Shown here: positions 60,711 to 64,000 of the stretch, piece by piece
How the letters are laid out: every line of letters starts with the position of its first letter
Position numbering within the stretch: position 1 is the stretch's first letter
From: Streptomyces humi
GTDB taxonomy: Bacteria > Actinomycetota > Actinomycetes > Streptomycetales > Streptomycetaceae
Direction: 5' to 3'
DNA: 64,000 bases
Assembly (NCBI RefSeq): GCF_001005085.2
Contig: NZ_LBMU02000053.1
Coordinates: forward strand, 1-64,000
Program-made: the position numbers and the translations under genes
The notes under the pieces: model-generated
Databases searched by the model: none
What the model saw: only the letters and a program-made list of their open reading frames with translations
What the model was told of the DNA's origin: nothing

Positions 60711-61763
60711 ATGCGCTATCGAGTCCTCGGCAGGACCGGCATCGAGGTCAGCACCCACTGCCTCGGCACGATGATGTTCGGGGCCATCGGCAACCCCGAC
60801 CACGAGGACGGCGCCCGGATCGTCCACGCCGCCCTCGACGCCGGCGTCAACTTCGTGGACACCGCCGACATGTACTCGGCAGGCGAGTGCGAGGAGATCG
60901 TCGGCAAGGCGCTCAAGGGCCGGCGTGACGACGTGGTGCTCGCCACCAAGGTGCACTTTCCGCTGGGGGAGGGCCGCAACCGCAGTGGCAACTCGCGCCG
61001 CTGGATCGTCAGGGCCGTCGAGGACAGTCTGCGGCGCCTCGACACGGACTGGATCGACCTCTACCAGGTGCACCGCCCCGACCACACCACCGACGTCGAG
61101 GAGACGCTGTCCGTCCTCAGCGACCTGGTGCGGGCGGGCAAGATCCGGGCGTTCGGCAGTTCCACGTTCCCGGCCGAGGACCTCGTGGAGGCGCACCATG
61201 TCGCGGAGCGGCGGGCGCTGATGCGGCTGCGCACGGAGCAGCCGCCGTACTCGATCCTGGCGCGTGGCGTAGAGCGGGCCGTGCTGCCCACCGCGCGGCG
61301 CCTGGGCATGGGTGTGCTGACCTGGTCGCCGCTGGCCTCGGGATTCCTCTCCGGTACCCATCGCGAGGGCCGGCCCGTGGACTTCGGCACCGGCCGCGCC
61401 AAGCTCACCCCGCACCGCTTCGACCCCGAACTGCCGGGCAACGCGGCCAAGTACGCGGCCGTGGAGCGACTCGTCGCGCTCGCCGCGGAGACCGGCCGCA
61501 CCCTCCCGGAGCTGGCCGTCGCCTTTCCGCTGGTGCACCCGGCCGTCACCTCGGTGATCATCGGGCCGCGCACCATGGACCAGCTCACCGCGCTGCTCAA
61601 GGGGGCGGACCTGGAACTGGACGACGCGGTGCTGGACCGCATCGACGAGATCGTGCCGCCCGGGACCGACCTGTACCGGGCCGACGGCGTCTGGCAGCCG
61701 CCGTCCCTCACCGAACCCGCCCGGCGCAGGCGCCCGGCCGGAGACCGATCGGCCGCGGACTGA
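60711..61763 (+). CDS. Aldo/keto reductase
   Basis: 350 aa. The catalytic tetrad is present: D50 and Y55 in FVDTADMYSAG, K80 in LATKVHF and H121 in YQVHRPD, and the NADPH-binding C-terminal segment TSVIIGPRTMDQL. It belongs to the YajO/voltage-gated beta-like group that reduces small carbonyl compounds. A 16-bp terminator follows. Confidence 0.92.
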   Translation: MRYRVLGRTGIEVSTHCLGTMMFGAIGNPDHEDGARIVHAALDAGVNFVDTADMYSAGECEEIVGKALKGRRDDVVLATKVHFPLGEGRNRSGNSRRWIVRAVEDSLRRLDTDWIDLYQVHRPDHTTDVEETLSVLSDLVRAGKIRAFGSSTFPAEDLVEAHHVAERRALMRLRTEQPPYSILARGVERAVLPTARRLGMGVLTWSPLASGFLSGTHREGRPVDFGTGRAKLTPHRFDPELPGNAAKYAAVERLVALAAETGRTLPELAVAFPLVHPAVTSVIIGPRTMDQLTALLKGADLELDDAVLDRIDEIVPPGTDLYRADGVWQPPSLTEPARRRRPAGDRSAAD

Positions 61764-61843
61764 ACCGCCGGCCCGGGGCGCATGCGGCACCGCTCTGCCG
61801 CCGGTCTCCTCCGGCCCCTGGGCGGCCCGTCCCGGAGAACGGC

Positions 61844-61880
61844 GGCGGGCGGTACCCCACCGAGTGGGGTACCGCCCGCC
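61844..61880. terminator. Bidirectional terminator between convergent genes
   Basis: GGCGGGCGGTACCCCA (61844-61859) pairs perfectly with TGGGGTACCGCCCGCC (61865-61880) around a 5-base loop, between the aldo/keto reductase and MFS transporter genes. Confidence 0.92.
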
Positions 61881-61918
61881 CTGGGTGCGGAAGAACCGGG
61901 GCCGTCGGTCCCGTGTCG

Positions 61919-63664
61919 TTACGCCGGGACCGTCTCGCCGGGCAGTGACAGGTCCAGGTCGACCGCCCGCTCGTCGCCCGCGTGCGTCGCCGACGACGCG
62001 TGCGGGCCGTGTCCGGCGGCCTTCGCGGCCAGCACGTACGCCCCCTCGGCCGGTACCGCGAGCGCGTACGTCCCGTCCGCGGCGGACAGCGTCGCGCCCG
62101 CCTGCCGGCCGCGCCGGTCGATCAGCGTCACCTTCGCACGGGCCACCGGCACCCCCTCGGCGTCGAGGACCCGGCCGCGGAAGCCCCGCAGGATCTCCTC
62201 GGCGTCGGCGAGCACGGCGGCGTCCTGCTCGCTGCTGGCCTGCGGCCGCGCGCCCAGGGCCGGCCGGTTCTGCCTGGGCAGGAACAGCGCGAGCAGCAGG
62301 CCCACCGCCACCGCGGCCGTCGCGATCAGGAAGGAGACCCGGAAGCCGTGCATGGTCGGGACGGCGACCCCGCCGACGTGGTTCGCCGTGTTGGCCAGCA
62401 CCATGCCGATGACGGCGCTGGAGACGGACGTGCCGATGGACCGCATCAGCGTGTTCAGGCCGTTCGCCGCACCGGTCTCGGACGCCGGGACCGCGCCGAC
62501 GATGAGCGCCGGCAGGGAGGAGTAGGCGAGGCCGATGCCGGCGCCGAGGACGACCGCGATGACCGCGCTCTGCCAGGGCGCGCTCATCAGGCCGAGGCCC
62601 GCGCCGTAGCCGATGCCGATGATCAGCATGCCGAGGATGAGGGTGAGCTTGGGGCCGTACCTGGCGGACAGCCGGGCGTAGACCGGGGCCGTGAACATCA
62701 TCGTCAGGCCGAGCGGGGCGACCAGCAGGCCCGCGACGACCATCGACTGGCCCAGGCCGTACCCGGTGGCCTTCGGGAGCTGGAGCAGCTGCGGAAGGAC
62801 CAGCGAGACGACGTAGAAGCTGACGCCGACCATGATCGAGGCGAGGTTGGTGAAGAGCACCGCCGGGCGGGCCGTGGTGCGCAGGTCGACCAGCGGGGCC
62901 TTGTGGCGCAGCTCGAAGACGCCCCACAGGAGCAGTACCGCGACCGACGCGCCGAACAGGCCGAGCGTGGTGCCCGAGGACCAGCCCCAGTCGCTGCCCT
63001 TGGTGATGGGCAGCAGGAGCAGCACCAGACCGGCGGACAGGCCCAGCGCGCCCAGCACGTCGAACGAGCCCCGCGCGCGCATCGGGGACTCCGGTACGAC
63101 CAGCAGCGTCAGGGCTATGGAGAGCACACCGAGGGCGGCGGCGCCGTAGAACAGGGCGTGCCAGTCCATGTGCTGCGCGACCAGCGCCGCGGCGGGCAGC
63201 GCGAGGCCGCCGCCGACGCCGATCGAGGAGCTCATCAGGGCCATCGCCGAGCCGAGCTTCTCGCGGGGCAGCATGTCGCGCATCAGGCCGATGCCCAGCG
63301 GGATCGCGCCCATGGCGAAGCCCTGGAGGGTACGGCCGGCGATCATCGTGAGCAGGTCGCTGGTGAGGGCGCTGACCAGCGCGCCCACCACCATCACGGC
63401 GAGGCTGAGGATCAGCATCCGGCGCTTGCCGTAGAGGTCGCCGAGGCGGCCCATGATCGGAGTGGCCACGGCGCCCGACAGCAGCGTCGAGGTGAGGACC
63501 CAGGTGGCGTTGCTGGGCTCGGTGCCCAGCAGCTGTGGCAGATCCTTGATGACCGGGACGAGCAGGGTCTGCATCACCGCGACCACGATGCCCGCGAAGG
63601 CGAGGACCGGGACCACGGCCCCGCTCGCGCCCCGGGCGGGCTGGTCGGTCGTCGTGTGCGTCAT
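61919..63664 (-). CDS. DHA2-type MFS transporter with C-terminal carboxypeptidase-regulatory-like domain
   Basis: 581 aa from ATG 63664 with gggagg upstream. About 14 hydrophobic segments with GRLGDLYGKRRMLILSLAV and SSIGVGGGLALPAAALVAQH are typical of the EmrB/QacA branch. After a short helical linker, residues from about 505 form a beta-sandwich like CarboxypepD_reg (GRVLDAEGVPVARAKVTLID, ADGTYALAVPAEGAYVLAAK), an unusual soluble tail for an exporter. Substrate unknown. The 161-bp gap upstream is shared with the divergent lipid-transfer gene. Confidence 0.88.
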   Translation of the reverse strand: MTHTTTDQPARGASGAVVPVLAFAGIVVAVMQTLLVPVIKDLPQLLGTEPSNATWVLTSTLLSGAVATPIMGRLGDLYGKRRMLILSLAVMVVGALVSALTSDLLTMIAGRTLQGFAMGAIPLGIGLMRDMLPREKLGSAMALMSSSIGVGGGLALPAAALVAQHMDWHALFYGAAALGVLSIALTLLVVPESPMRARGSFDVLGALGLSAGLVLLLLPITKGSDWGWSSGTTLGLFGASVAVLLLWGVFELRHKAPLVDLRTTARPAVLFTNLASIMVGVSFYVVSLVLPQLLQLPKATGYGLGQSMVVAGLLVAPLGLTMMFTAPVYARLSARYGPKLTLILGMLIIGIGYGAGLGLMSAPWQSAVIAVVLGAGIGLAYSSLPALIVGAVPASETGAANGLNTLMRSIGTSVSSAVIGMVLANTANHVGGVAVPTMHGFRVSFLIATAAVAVGLLLALFLPRQNRPALGARPQASSEQDAAVLADAEEILRGFRGRVLDAEGVPVARAKVTLIDRRGRQAGATLSAADGTYALAVPAEGAYVLAAKAAGHGPHASSATHAGDERAVDLDLSLPGETVPA

Positions 63665-63799
63665 TGAGTGAGGCCTCCCGATTGGTAAGTACCGGCTAAA
63701 CCTCGTATGCACAGGCAACTATTCCGTTGCTTCGAGCTGCTAACGAATCCTTGACCCTCCCATGGGTTTCTGACCTGGCGTCAGGGTCTGGTCTGTTGG

Positions 63800-63813
63800 T
63801 GGAACGTGTTCTA
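63800..63813. promoter_or_regulatory. KstR-type operator 6 (lipid-transfer thiolase)
   Basis: TGGAACGTGTTCTA fits TnnAACnnGTTnnA at every fixed position, 12 bp before the ATG at 63826. It would overlap the start of transcription or the leader. Confidence 0.75.
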
Positions 63814-63825
63814 ATCTCCCGCGTC

Positions 63826-64000
63826 ATGAGTGCCGTGAGCGCCATGAAGGCGTATGTCGCCGGGGTCGGGATGACCAAGTTCGAGAAGCCCGAGACCCGG
63901 GACTGGCAGTACTGGGACATGGTCCGGGAGGCGGCGGGCTCCGCCCTCGCCGACGCGGGGATCTCGTACGACGATGTGGAACAGGTTCCGATCGGCTACT
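63826..64000 (+). CDS. Lipid-transfer protein / SCP-x-type thiolase, 3' end outside window
   Basis: Only the first 58 codons are visible. MSAVSAMKAYVAGVGMTKFE and the following KPETRDW, then DMVREAAGSALADAGISYDD, VEQVPIGY, are the N-terminus of the Ltp3/Ltp4-like thiolases (sterol carrier protein-x thiolase family) of actinomycetes, which act as aldolase or thiolase partners in sterol side-chain breakdown. An exact KstR-type site precedes the gene. Confidence 0.8.
   Translation, partial: MSAVSAMKAYVAGVGMTKFEKPETRDWQYWDMVREAAGSALADAGISYDDVEQVPIGY

Noticed and set aside
59838..62927. Very long open frame on the minus strand (over 1000 codons)
   Set aside because: Only its 3' part (to 60491) has family sequence and a ribosome-binding site; the rest runs antisense to the aldo/keto reductase and in the wrong frame of the MFS gene.

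Overview
The sequence is very GC-rich, coding frames have almost only G or C at third codon positions, GTG and TTG starts are common, and several families are typical of filamentous actinomycetes (SCO2322 family, MAB_1171c family, DUF5336, KstR-type TetR). I read it as a chromosomal segment of a Streptomyces species. I see no insertion sequence, integrase, rRNA operon, CRISPR array or PKS/NRPS cluster. One tRNA gene, tRNA-Val(TAC), is present.

Layout. 1-8.7 kb: end of a TerD-type cluster (phosphoribosyltransferase-like protein plus HAD phosphatase), an FmdB zinc ribbon, a class A penicillin-binding protein with an altered transpeptidase motif, a deacetylase-like protein and a secreted amidase. 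8.7-20.5 kb: membrane and coiled-coil proteins, tRNA-Val, a SUKH protein, a TrpF-like isomerase, a ketopantoate-reductase-like protein, a DedA protein, a PhoD phosphatase, a secreted HNH nuclease, a TMEM165/GDT1 transporter behind a yybP-ykoY (Mn2+) riboswitch, and a HAD phosphatase. 20.6-30.5 kb: mixed housekeeping and hypothetical genes and three transport or regulation proteins. 31.1-33.8 kb: a divergent thiolase/CYP125-like pair. 35.4-41.5 kb: a five-gene ECF transporter operon behind a cobalamin riboswitch, with a secreted alpha/alpha-barrel protein at its head. 42.9-47.1 kb: a regulator / HEIGH protein / MAB_1171c membrane protein / FAD monooxygenase cassette. 47.1-52.1 kb: MBL hydrolase, aldehyde dehydrogenase, ferredoxin and a KstR-like repressor. 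52.3-55.6 kb: glycosyltransferase / methyltransferase / prenyltransferase-like operon. 55.7-64 kb: an F420-type oxidoreductase, a DUF5336 protein, an amidase with a decayed duplicate of its tail, an aldo/keto reductase, an MFS transporter and the start of a lipid-transfer thiolase.

The strongest theme is a dispersed steroid/lipid catabolic regulon. A KstR-like TetR gene lies at 51450-52100. Sites fitting TnnAACnnGTTnnA (the motif known for mycobacterial KstR) exactly or with one mismatch occur upstream of the thiolase/P450 pair, the MBL hydrolase, the aldehyde dehydrogenase/ferredoxin operon, the repressor/glycosyltransferase pair and the lipid-transfer thiolase. A second palindrome (CTGACGnnnCGTCAG type) recurs before the P450, the aldehyde dehydrogenase (degenerate) and the F420-type oxidoreductase. 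A second theme is B12 uptake: the cobalamin riboswitch controls an ECF transporter together with a surface protein whose fold class is that of the alpha-domain of intrinsic factor and transcobalamin.

Limits: all family assignments come from reading motifs and from memory of family sequences; no search or alignment was run. Start codons were chosen from ribosome-binding sites and overlaps.
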